Shown here: in pieces, positions 44,800-56,700 of the stretch
How the letters are laid out: every line of letters begins with the position of its first letter
Numbering within the stretch: the stretch's first letter is position 1
Assembly: GCA_028752905.1 (NCBI GenBank)
Contig: JAQNBH010000004.1
Location: forward strand, 30,463,751 to 30,527,750
DNA length: 64,000 bases
Direction of reading: 5' to 3'
Source of the DNA: Cladorhizidae sp. MBARI D1340-BT2
Lineage: Eukaryota; Porifera; Demospongiae; Poecilosclerida; Cladorhizidae
The notes under the pieces: model-generated
Database searches by the model: none
Seen by the model: the letters and a program-made list of their open reading frames with translations, nothing else
Told to the model about the DNA's origin: nothing
Program-made: the position numbers and the translations under genes

Positions 44800-47700
44800 G
44801 GGGGGACTATGCGTCAAAACCACAAAATAGTTGTACCTATTTCTAATTGTCATCACTTTTTTTCTCTTTCGTCTACACAAGTATTTATCATACCAAAGTC
44901 TTTATTATTCTGGGTTGGTTTTTATAAAGTGTTAAATATCTCTATAATTATACAAATTTTCTCAGAAGATACATGCAGAAACATCGAGGTGACTCCAAGA
45001 TATTTGTGGCAGACCTAGCTGCCTAACAATTTGAAGTCAATAACTCATAATTGGTGTGTGGCTTGCTAAGGAGTGTCTCAGTGATATCCATGGAGCAAAG
45101 TTACCATACAGTAGCGGTCAAAAATAACTTTACGTTGCATTTCTGTACAACGTACGTGGTACGCTCGAGCGTTTAAAAAGCAACGCACGAGCTACCATTT
45201 AAGAACGCACGGAGAACGTACGCACGAACGTTTAAACGCACCGTTGGAACGCATCGTTGTACCTCGATCTGACACGTGACTAAGAGGAAAACGCGCGCAT
45301 TCGGAGACTAAATTCTATTTAGGTAACATTAGTTTAGGTAGCTCTTGTCAAATCGATCAGAAAATATCTGAGGATACTATTCCCAAAAGAAGTAAGTACT
45401 TGCTCTTGATGTGTTGAGGTACTTTTTCAATTTTGTGTCTTGCTAACTCAGCTAGTCCCTTTGTCTGAATAAATTTTACTTGCTGGTATTTCAGTGTAGC
45501 TTAGATTTGTTGTTACTATCTACTTCAGTGCTAATTCTTTTGCTTTTTGCCAACATTTCCAACCAAATACTTTGGTTTTTGCCAGGGCATCTTAGTAATC
45601 ATCTGGTTGACAATCTAAGTAGCTCTATTTTTACTAGAGCTTGATCAGAACATACTTGTATATGAGCTAAAGTTGTTGCACACAAAATGGTCTTGAAGAC
45701 CTCCACACCTGTTTGTCAAATGTAACAAGCTTGGATTATGTGAGCAGTGGCTCGCTAAGTGGTGTGTATGTCTTGATAATGTGCAATATTTGGCTGCATG
45801 AGAACTGTCGCCATTATATGATGTATCCTGTGTTTTTTTGTGTTTTTTGGGGTGGTGGCTCCAAAAGGGGGAAGCTAGTCAGCAACTGTTGTGTGACTAA
45901 TAGCACTTTAGATGTTGGATGTCTGTGGTTTGTAAATGCAGGTATCCAGTCCGAGGATGGAGATGTCAAACTGGCCCAGAACATATAAACCAACAACTAG
46001 CTTTACACCTACATAACAGGACCTTTACTTACCTTGTCAATATTGTCAGATAACAACTGCTGCACCAAACCACACACAAAGATGTTGCATAAATTAAAAT
46101 ACACATTACAATACCCAGTAGCACTGCTATTTAGTTTGATGATGTGAAGAATCGCCTCAACCTTTGGGGTAGCAGAAGCTTCACAGTACACTTGTCAAAC
46201 CAGATGATATTCTCGAATGCACTCCCTGCCTTGCTGACAAATTGCTGTGCCACTCCCGACCTCTTGACCTGGAGTGTGGGAGACAAAATACGGTATTTTT
46301 AAATAACCAAAAAAAACCCTGGTTACTTGAGGTTCACCAGATCGAGCTCTGGCACGCAAGTTATGTGTATCTTAGTTTGCTTATACATCGCCCATGTCGT
46401 CTCAAATAGGTTAAGAAGTTCCCATAAGCCAAATCATTACTTTGTTTGCCCCAGAATCGATGGCAATATGAATTGCCATGCAGCAATGTACAACCACTCG
46501 ATGTTTGTCCTACACCAAAGCTGGCACTCATTGCTTTGAAGAAAGCCTCTACTGTAGTTTTAGTAGGCCATCATATTGTCAATGTAATATAGTATAGTTT
46601 TTGTAATGCTCTGCATAGAAAGGCATTTCAGGTTCCTGACTTCATATTCCTTGTAAGCTACCAGTTTTCTATATTTCATGGTATGGCACAAAAACTTAAC
46701 CTGCCACTTGAGCCTTGACAACCAATTTGCTCCCTTGAACAAAAGGTCGTGTGTGATTGCAGGTAATGTTTAAGGAAGCTCAGCTCATCCTACCTAATTA
46801 ACTGAATCCATCAATATCTTGGGTGCTTCACAGCTTAGGCTAAGGTTCAGAATTCTTTGCTTTTGCTTCTTGTAGGACGATACACCACAGCGCGAGAAAG
46901 AGAGCTGTAAAGCTATTCGAGCGAGCGACAAAACGTATCACGTGTACGTTTATTCTATGAATGCATGCGTTCCAGCTGCCCAACGCACCTACGTTTTAGA
47001 AGTACGATTGAAAAAACAGTAAGGAACGCACACGCAACGCTTGCTCACAAAACGTAGTACGTACGTTGTACAAAAACGCAACGTAAAGTTATTTTTGGCC
47101 GCTACTGTATGTGTTAAACACTACAGTCTGAAAAACTGATAAAAACTAGAGGCCACCTCTTCTAGCCACCATCTCTTGGCAATCCTTGCAGTAAACAAAA
47201 ATCTGATTCATGGATATCACAGAGTACTAAAAGAGCTCTCAAATGACATACATAGCCCCAAAAATTAGCAAACGGTTTTAAAGTTATTCTCGCAACAAGA
47301 AATATTTCCATTAATTGTGGGAATAAGCATTCCAAGTTTGGAAAACGAAATGTTTGAGTTAGCACTGAAATAACTTGACAAAATATATTCTTTTACAACT
47401 TTTAGCAATTCCTTGATCTGTTTTTTTTTACTTCCGTGACTCTTGAGTTTTTCTGTGCCTATATCTACATGTAACAGCTGAATGTTTGTGCATGTCAAAG
47501 AAATGTATGATGAAGTAGATCCACCATAACTTTGAAAGAAGCGTCCTACGTCTCTAAAACTTTGGAAATAGCAAGTAGATAGATGCAACAACAGTTTGAA
47601 CTTATTTCATGTGTAGTCGCCAGGGGTGTGTGGGGGGGGGGAGGGACTGTACGTCAGCACCACCAAAGTATTATAAATCGCCATAACTTTTGTTGTATAT

Positions 47701-48316
47701 GCAGGTCATTTTATTCCCTATTTCCTTATGCTTTATTCCTAATGATATGTTGAATGTCTCTGCAGACATATTTTCTCGGAAGATACATCAAGATCCCTAA
47801 ATAAGTTTATCTATCTTGCAGTACAATTCATAACTGCCCTAATTATCAAGACCAAAGTCCCAGATTTGGTCAGATGATAGAGAAGGCCCTAATCTGCAAT
47901 ATGTGAACAGATTATCAATAAATGTAGTGGTTTTTGTATGGCAGGCCACCGCTTTGGCAACTGGAAAACACCAGGAAAAATCCCAAACCTAACCACTTCA
48001 AATCACCATAACTTGCTAATACTTAGAGTACTTAAAATTTTGGCACGTACAATAGATAGATAATTAGAAGGGCTATCCAGTGATATAAAAATTATAATTT
48101 TTTAGTAAAATTTAGAAAAGTTATGAGCTTTACGGCCAAAAAAATGATTTTTTGGAAAAAATTTGAAAAGTATGGACTAAATTAGGGCAAATATCATGCA
48201 AGATGTGTTCTCTTTGTGGTTTCTTGATCTCTTACATGGACTCAAAATTGTTTGCCAGAAGAAGGAAAAAAAGAAGGGAAAAAAAGAAATCTCTAATTTT
48301 TTATGCATAGTCTCCC
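44800..48316. mobile_element. Element inserted at TTAA, itself interrupted by a Tc1-like element
   Basis: The ends are GGGGGGACTATGCGTC and the complement of GGGAGACTATGCAT, flanked by TTAA (44796-44799) and TTAC (48317-48320). Unit 1 has the empty site GAATTAACCAAAAG near 32490. Without the inner element it is about 1.5 kb. A second similar end-like motif (GGGACTGTACGTCAGCACC) lies near 47640, so it may be two copies or contain an internal duplication. No transposase was recognised. Confidence 0.65.
45109..47107. mobile_element. Tc1-like element, uninterrupted relative of 15868-21998
   Basis: 1999 bp with ends CAGTAGCGGTCAAAAATAAC and the complement of CAGTAGCGGCCAAAAATAAC, flanked by TA at both sides. 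It is collinear, in reverse orientation, with 15868-21998 minus the LTR element. The minus strand carries the transposase exon relic after the acceptor near 46269-46270 (GTCAAGAGGTCGGG, VAQQFVSKAGSAFENIIWFD). It shows the unoccupied LTR target (ACCAG, about 45482-45486). Confidence 0.85.
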
Positions 48317-48658
48317 TTACCAAAAGTCTGCTAACTTTTTGGATAACTTTTCATTTCTTTTGTCATTATTTTTGTCATTATTTTTTTGTCAAGGGCACAT
48401 AGTCCATTCCGAAGCAAGGGATTATATTTTCCAAAACATAGATATCTCTGTGTACTGTCAAAGATTAAGGATTGGGTGATTAGCTTTGAAATATATAGTG
48501 GAGAGAGAAACCATAAACTCTGGTGGTTAAACCTCACAAAAAATTGTAAGGATCTCATTGTATTACGAATATCATTGTTAGGCGTCCTTAGGTATCTCGC
48601 TGTGAAGGGATGGACTCAATCTCATTGAAAAAGCATTGGTTATGTGTATTAGTATTAC

Positions 48659-48824
48659 CTTCACTGTCAAGGGATCCACAAAATATTGAGTGAGGAATTT
48701 TTCATGACCACACCTTTTATAACTAATAGTTTTATGATGAGCTCCTTGCTGCTCATTTGTAGAACACTTCTGCCTACCCCTTTTTCGAGTATTCAAGTAG
48801 AACAAGTATCTCCTCCTCCGTGAC
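48659..48824 (-). pseudogene. Unrecognised exon, unit 2 copy, frameshifted
   Basis: Counterpart of 32830-32991 with both splice sites preserved (CATCTAG/GTCACGG and ACAGTGAAG/GTAATA). It has one extra A in the run before GGGGTAGG and one extra codon near its start. The downstream frame then reads STNEQQGAHHKTISYKRCGH. The +1 shift breaks the continuous frame, so this copy is probably not functional unless the base is a sequencing error. Confidence 0.4.
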
Positions 48825-49324
48825 CTAGATGCCGTCCCCCAAAGCACCCAACAATTGTCTATTGTGAAGGATGCCAACAGCAAGCCTGTCGCAAAAATTG
48901 ATCTGATCTTTGGTTAAGCGGCATATGACACGAGGACCAATGGTCGCTGTTAATGAAGTCATAAAATTCAACTGTTCTCGTAGAAAATCTAAAAAAAATA
49001 CCCGAGCATAATCAGAGCATTGACTTATCATTGTTTGAAGTATAAGCAATGATTACTATGGTAAACATGGTATCAAATTTCACTTCCGGTTTCTTGTAAA
49101 AAAATGGCTTCATCCTGAAATGTAATATACTAGACATATGTGCAATGGCTCTACTAATTAGATTATAGGGCATATTATTTTGGTCCAAATAAACTGTCCC
49201 ACCAAACAAACCATAGCATGTGCTACATGTACATATATCAAGGGAATACAACTCATTTCTAATCAAGCATTGCATTCCTTTACATTTTCTTCTGTTGACC
49301 GGTTATTATGGAACAGAATGTACG

Positions 49325-49747
49325 GAGAGAATACACAGTAGCTATATGCTTACTCTAACATCCAGGTGGTGCTAAACATCCACTGTGCGAGACAACCAGA
49401 GCACACAGAAGCGATCTGCTTACTTTAACATCCAGGTGGTGCTAAACATCCACTGTGCTAGGCACACAGTAGCTATCTGCTTACTCTAACATCCAGGTGG
49501 TGCTAAACATCCACTGTGCTAGACAACCAGAGCACAAAGTAGCTATCTGCATACTCCAACATCCAGGTGGTGCTAAACATCCACTGTGCTAGACAACCAG
49601 AGCACACAGTAACTATCTGCTTACTCTAACATCCAGGTGGTGCTAAACATCTACTGTGCTAGACAACCAGAGCACACAGTAGCTATCTGCATACTCTAAC
49701 ATCCAGGTGGTGCTAAACATCCACTGTGCTAGACAACCAGAGCAACT
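49325..49747. repeat. 70 bp minisatellite, unit 2 (about six copies)
   Basis: Same unit as 33523-34179 with fewer copies; one copy is shortened (GCTAGGCACACAGTAG near 49460). Confidence 0.95.
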
Positions 49748-50702
49748 CTGCTATCCGAAGATCAAACCTATATGTCCCTAGTAACTCTTCCATCTGTAGA
49801 TGAACCAGGGATTTCCAGGCTTCATCTGCGGATGGCAGAGTTACTAGGGATATCCAGGGTTCATCTACGGATGGCAAGTTTATATCCTTATATTCCTTGA
49901 GGCAAGGTATAATTTACTAATTATATTCCTTGAGGGTAGTTTCTAATTCTATTCCTTGAGGCTAGGTGTAATTTGATAGGGAAGAAACTAATTCTATTAC
50001 TTCTGGAACGATGTGGAAAGTACCGCGGGGAAAAAGCATTTCCAAAATGCATTTCAACTTCTCAATTTAACTGGCCACTCCCTCTCTCTCCCAACGTGAC
50101 CTGCACAGCACTAGGTAGAGCTACACATGGCAACCTTCTTCACTGGGATGGCTACCACCAATCACACACTCAGGAACCTTCAGCTTCACCACTAGTAACA
50201 AATTCTGACATGCTCCATAGCTCACGAGTTTTGCACAATCCATGTGTATAGTATGGTGCAATAATCTTGTGCAAATTCAATACCTCAGTTGTTGTTTAGG
50301 TCACTAGCCCTTATGGGAGACTTTATGTGGCTGGTGGGAGTGTTATCATGATTTAGTGGGACACATTGGCTGTGGTAGTCTCCCTCAGCCATGGGGTGGG
50401 CATTTATAAGGATTATGCAAGAGTAACTTCTGACACATCCATCCAGGTAATCAGGAACATAGTTAATGAAATTCTTCTCTTTCTCTTGTGGTGTATTAAG
50501 ATGGGAAACTCACTGATAACCTCCACACAAGAATGGGAAACTCACTGATAACCTCCACACAAGACACTGGTTCAGTTCTATGGCATTTGTGGTGCATATT
50601 AGAGTCTGCATCTACAACAGGTGTGTTGTGTCATTGGTGAGAGCAGTGGGACTTCTCCCAAGTTGACACGCCCTCTAGATAGTAACTTCTACCAAAACCT
50701 GT
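49748..50702. other. No gene recognised; unit 2 right end
   Basis: Matches 34180-35250. It includes shortened degenerate repeats at 49760-49975 and a 36 bp local duplication near 50500-50560 (GATGGGAAACTCACTGATAA twice). It ends abruptly at ACCAAAACCTGT, where the satellite begins. Confidence 0.6.
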
Positions 50703-53700
50703 AGTGACCAGGGTCAGAGTACTCTGGCAATGATAGCAGTAGTGACCAGGGTCAGAGTACTCTGGCAATGATAGCAGTAGTGACCAGGGTCAGAGTACTC
50801 TGGCAATGAGAGCAGTAGTGACCAGGGTCAGAGTACTCTGGCAATGATAGCTGTAGTGACCAGGGTCAGAGTACTCTGGCAATGATAGCTGTAGTGACCA
50901 GGGTCAGAGTACTCTGGTCAATGATAGCAGTAGTGACCAGGGTCAGCGTACTCTGGTCAATGATAGCAGTAGTGACCAGGGTCAGAGTACTCTGGCAATG
51001 ATAGCTGTAGTGACCAGGGTCAGAGTACTCTGTCAATGATAGCAGTAGTGACCAGGGTCAGAGTACTCTGGCAATGATAGCAGTAGTGACCAGGGTCAGA
51101 GTACTCTGGCAATGATAGCAGTAGTGACCAGGGTCAGAGTACTCTGGCAATGAGAGCACTAGTGACCAGGGTCAGAGTACTCTGGCAATGATAGCAGTAA
51201 TGATCAGGGTCAGAGTACTCTGGCAATGATAGCAGTAGTGACCAGGGTCAGAGTACTCTGGCAATGATAGCAGTAGTGACCAGGGTCAGAGTACTCTGGC
51301 AATGATAGCAGTAGTGACCAGGGTCAGAGTACTCTGGTAATGAGAGCATTAGTGACCAGGGTCAGAGTACTCTGGCAATGATAGCAGTAGTGACCAGGGT
51401 CAGAGTACTCTGACAATGATAGCAGTAGTGGCCAGGGTCAGAGTACTCTGGCAATGATAGCAGTAGTGACCAGGGTCAGAGTACTCTGGCAATGATAGCA
51501 GTAGTGACCAGGGTCAGAGTACTCTGGCAATGATAGCAGTAGTGACCAGGGTCAGAGTACTCTGGCAATGATAGCAGTAGTGACCAGGGTCAGAGTACTC
51601 TGGCAATGAGAGCAGTAGTGGTCAGGGTCAGAGTACTCTGGCAATGATAGCAGTAGTGACCAGGGTCAGAGTACTCTGGCAATGATAGCAGTAGTGACCA
51701 GGGTCAGAGTACTCTGGCAATGATAGCAGTAGTGACCAGGGTCAGAGTACTCTGGCAGATAGCAGTAGTGACCAGGGTCAGAGTACTCTGGCAATGATAG
51801 CAGTAGTGACCAGGGTCAGAGTACTCTGGCAATGATAGCAGTAGTGACCAGGGTCAGAGTACTCTGGCAATGATAGCAGTAGTGACCAGGGTCAGAGTAC
51901 TCTGGCAATGATAGCAGTAGTGACCAGGGTCAGAGTACTCTGACAATGATAGCAGTAGTGGCCAGGGTCAGAGTACTCTGGCAATGATAGCAGTAGTCAC
52001 CAGGGTCAGAGTACTCTGGCAATGATAGCAGTAGTGACCCGGGTCAGAGTACTCTGACAATGATAGCAGTAGTGGCCAGGGTCAGAGTACTCTGGCAATG
52101 ATAGCAGTAGTCACCAGGGTCAGAGTACTCTGGCAATGATAGCAGTAGTGGCCAGGGTCAGAGTACTCTGGCAATGATAGCAGTAGTGACCAGGGTCAGA
52201 GTACTCTGGCAATGATAGCAGTAGTGACCAGGGTCAGAGTACTCTGGCAATGAGAGCAGTAGTGACCAGGGTCAGAGTACTCTGGCAATGAGAGCAGTAG
52301 TGACCAGGGTCAGAGTACTCTGGCAATGAGAGCAGTAGTGGTCAGGGTCAGAGTACTCTGGCAATGATAGCAGTAGTGACCAGGGTCAGAGTACTCTGGC
52401 AATGATAGCAGTAGTGACCAGGGTCAGAGTACTCTGGCAATGATAGCAGTAGTGACCAGGGTCAGAGTACTCTGGCAATGATAGCAGTAGTGACCAGGGT
52501 CAGAGTACTCTGGCAATGATAGCAGTAGTGACCAGGGTCAGAGTACTCTGGCAATGATAGCAGTAGTGACCAGGGTCAGAGTACTCTGGCATTGATAGCA
52601 GTAGTGACCAGGGTCAGAGTACTCTGGCAATGATAGCAGTAGTGACCAGGGTCAGAGTACTCTGGCAATGATAGCAGTAGTGACCAGGGTCAGAGTACTC
52701 TGGCAATGATAGCAGTAGTGACCAGGTTCAGAGTACTCTGACAATGATAGCAGTAGTGGCCAGGGTCAGAGTACTCTGGCAATGATAGCAGTAGTCACCA
52801 GGGTCAGAGTACTCTGGCAATGATAGCAGTAGTGACCAGGGTCAGAGTACTCTGGCAATGATAGCAGTAGTGACCAGGGTCAGAGTACTCTGGCAATGAT
52901 AGCAGTAGTGACCAGGGTCAGAGTACTCTGGCAATGAGAGCAGTAGTGACCAGGGTCAGAGTACTCTGGCAATGATAGCAGTAGTGACCAGGGTCAGAGT
53001 ACTCTGGCAATGATAGCAGTAGTGACCAGGGTCAGAGTACTCTGGCAATGATAGCAGTAGTGACCAGGGTCAGAGTACTCTGGTCAATGATAGCAGTAGT
53101 GACCAGGGTCAGCGTACTCTGGTCAATGATAGCAGTAGTGACCAGGGTCAGAGTACTCTGGCAATGATAGCTGTAGTGACCAGGGTCAGAGTACTCTGGT
53201 AATGATAGCAGTAGTGACCAGGGTCAGAGTACTCTGGTAATGATAGCAGTAGTGACCAGGGTCAGAGTACTCTGGCAATGATAGCAGTAGTGACCAGGGT
53301 CAGAGTACTCTGGCAATGAGAGCAGTAGTGACCAGGGTCAGAGTACTCTGGCAATGATAGCAGTAGTGATCAGGGTCAGAGTACTCTGGCAATGATAGCA
53401 GTAGTGACCAGGGTCAGAGTACTCTGGCAATGATAGCAGTAGTGACCAGGGTCAGAGTACTCTGGCAATGATAGCAGTAGTGACCAGGGTCAGAGTACTC
53501 TGGTAATGATAGCAGTAGTGACCAGGGTCAGAGTACTCTGGCAATGAGAGCATTAGTGACCAGGGTCAGAGTACTCTGGCAATGATAGCAGTAGTGGCCA
53601 GGGTCAGAGTACTCTGACAATGATAGCAGTAGTGGCCAGGGTCAGAGTACTCTGGCAATGATAGCAGTAGTGACCAGGGTCAGAGTACTCTGGCAATGAT

Positions 53701-56700
53701 AGCAGTAGTGACCAGGGTCAGAGTACTCTGGTAATGATAGCAGTAGTGACCAGGGTCAGAGTACTCTGGCAATGAGAGCAGTAGTGACCAGGGTCAGAGT
53801 ACTCTGGCAATGAGAGCAGTAGTGGTCAGGGTCAGAGTACTCTGGCAATGATAGCAGTAGTGACCAGGGTCAGAGTACTCTGGCAATGATAGCAGTAGTG
53901 ACCAGGGTCAGAGTACTCTGGCAATGATAGCAGAAGTGACCAGGGTCAGAGTACTCTGGCAATGATAGCAGTAGTGACCAGGGTCAGAGTACTCTGGCAA
54001 TGATAGCAGTAGTGACCAGGGTCAGAGTACTCTAGCAATGATAGCAGTAGTGACCAGGGTCAGAGTACTCTGGCAATGATAGCAGTAGTGACCAGGGTCA
54101 GAGTACTCTGGCAATGATAGCAGTAGTGACCAGGGTCAGAGTACTCTGGCAATGATAGCAGTAGTGACCAGGGTCAGAGTACTCTGGTAATGATAGCAGT
54201 AGTGACCAGGGTCAGAGTACTCTGGCAATGAGAGCAGTAGTGGCCAGGGTCAGAGTACTCTGGCAATGAGAGCAGTAGTGGCCATGGTCAGAGTACTCTG
54301 GCAATGATAGCAGTAGTGACCAGGGTCAGAGTACTCTGACAATGATAGCAGTAGTGGCCAGGGTCAGAGTACTCTGGTAATGATAGCAGTAGTGACCAGG
54401 GTCAGAGTACTCTGGCAATGATAGCAGTAGTGACCAGGGTCAGAGTACTCTGGCAATGATAGCAGTAGTGACCAGGGTCAGAGTACTCTGGCAATGATAG
54501 CAGTAGTGACCAGGGTCAGAGTACTCTGGCAATGATAGCAGTAGTGACCAGGGTCAGAGTACTCTGGCAATGATAGCAGAAGTGACCAGGGTCAGAGTAC
54601 TCTGGCAATGATAGCAGTAGTGACCAGGGTCAGAGTCCTCTGGCAATGATAGCAGTAGTGACCAGGGTCAGAGTACTCTGGCAATGATAGCAGTAGTGAC
54701 CAGGGTCAGAGTACTCTAGCAATGATAGCAGTAGTGACCAGGGTCAGAGTACTCTGGCAATGATAGCAGTAGTGACCAGGGTCAGAGTACTCTGGCAATG
54801 ATAGCAGTAGTGACCAGGGTCAGAGTACTCTGGCAATGATAGCAGTAGTGACCAGGGTCAGAGTACTCTGGCAATGAGAGCAGTAGTGGCCAGGGTCAGA
54901 GTACTCTGGCAATGATAGCAGTAGTGGCCAGGGTCAGAGTACTCTGGCAATGATAGCAGTAGTGGCCAGGGTCAGAGTACTCTGGCAATGATAGCAGTAG
55001 TGACCAGGGTCAGAGTACTCTGGCAATGATAGCAGTAGTGACCAGGGTCAGAGTACTCTGGCAATGATAGCAGTAGTGACCAGGGTCAGAGTACTCTGGC
55101 AATGAGAGCAGTAGTGACCAGGGTCAGAGTACTCTGGCAATGAGAGCAGTAGTGGTCAGGGTCAGAGTACTCTGGCAATGATAGCAGTAGTGACCAGGGT
55201 CAGAGTACTCTGGCAATGATAGCAGTAGTGACCAGGGTCAGAGTACTCTGGCAATGATAGCAGTAGTGACCAGGGTCAGAGTACTCTGGCAATGATAGCA
55301 GTAGTGACCAGGGTCAGAGTACTCTGGCAATGAGAGCAGTAGTGACCAGGGTCAGAGTACTCTGGCAATGATAGCAGTAGTGACCAGGGTCAGAGTACTC
55401 TGGCAATGAGAGCAGTAGTGACCAGGGTCAGAGTACTCTGGCAATGAGAGCAGTAGTGGTCAGGGTCAGAGTACTCTGGCAATGATAGCAGTAGTGACCA
55501 GGGTCAGAGTACTCTGGCAATGATAGCAGTAGTGACCAGGGTCAGAGTACTCTGGCAATGATAGCAGTAGTGACCAGGGTCAGAGTACTCTGGCAATGAT
55601 AGCAGTAGTGACCAGGGTCAGAGTACTCTGGCAATGATAGCAGTAGTGACCAGGGTCAGAGTACTCTGACAATGATAGCAGTAGTGACCAGGGTCAGAGT
55701 ACTCTGGCAATGATAGCAGTAGTGACCAGGGTCAGAGTACTCTGGCAATGATAGCAGTAGTGACCAGGGTCAGAGTACTCTGGCAATGATAGCAGTAGTG
55801 ACCAGGGTCAGAGTACTCTGACAATGATAGCAGTAGTGGCCAGGGTCAGAGTACTCTGGCAATGATAGCAGTAGTCACCAGGGTCAGAGTACTCTGGCAA
55901 TGATAGCAGTAGTAACCAGGGTCAGAGTACTCTGGCAATGATAGCAGTAGTGACCAGGGTCAGAGTACTCTGGCAATGATAGCAGTAGTGACCAGGGTCA
56001 GAGTACTCTGGCAATGAGAGCAGTAGTGACCAGGGTCAGAGTACTCTGGCAATGATAGCAGTAGTGACCAGGGTCAGAGTACTCTGGCAATGATTGCAGT
56101 AGTGACCAGGGTCAGAGTACTCTGGTCAATGATAGCAGTAGTGACCAGGGTCAGCGTACTCAGGTCAATGATAGCAGTAGTGACCAGGGTCAGAGTACTC
56201 TGGCAATGATAGCTGTAGTGACCAGGGTCAGAGTACTCTGGCAATGATAGCAGTAGTGACCAGGGTCAGAGTACTCTGGCAATGATAGCAGTAGTGACCA
56301 GGGTCAGAGTACTCTGGCAATGATAGCAGTAGTGACCAGGGTCAGAGTACTCTGGCAATGAGAGCAGTAGTGACCAGGGTCAGAGTACTCTGGCAATGAT
56401 AGCAGTAGTGATCAGGGTCAGAGTACTCTGGCAATGATAGCAGTAGTGACCAGGGTCAGAGTACTCTGGCAATGATAGCAGTAGTGACCAGGGTCAGAGT
56501 ACTCTGGCAATGATAGCAGTAGTGACCAGGGTCAGAGTACTCTGGTAATGATAGCAGTAGTGACCAGGGTCAGAGTACTCTGGCAATGAGAGCATTATTG
56601 ACCAGGGTCAGAGTACTCTGGCAATGATAGCAGTAGTGACCAGGGTCAGAGTACTCTGACAATGATAGCAGTAGTGGCCAGGGTCAGAGTACTCTGGCAA

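Larger units (their letters stand above)
36725..50702. repeat. Segmental tandem duplication, unit 2
   Basis: Direct counterpart of 15195-35250, starting TAATACTGTGAGTAG and ending after CTAGATAGTAACTT. It lacks the Tc1-like/LTR, 485 bp MITE and hAT insertions of unit 1, and carries instead a TTAA MITE (36878-37754), a longer 38 bp array and a nested element (44800-48316). Confidence 0.85.

Noticed and set aside
47265..47591. 108-codon minus-strand open frame
   Set aside because: It lies in the outer transposon at 44800-48316, AT-rich, with no recognisable family and no splice context.
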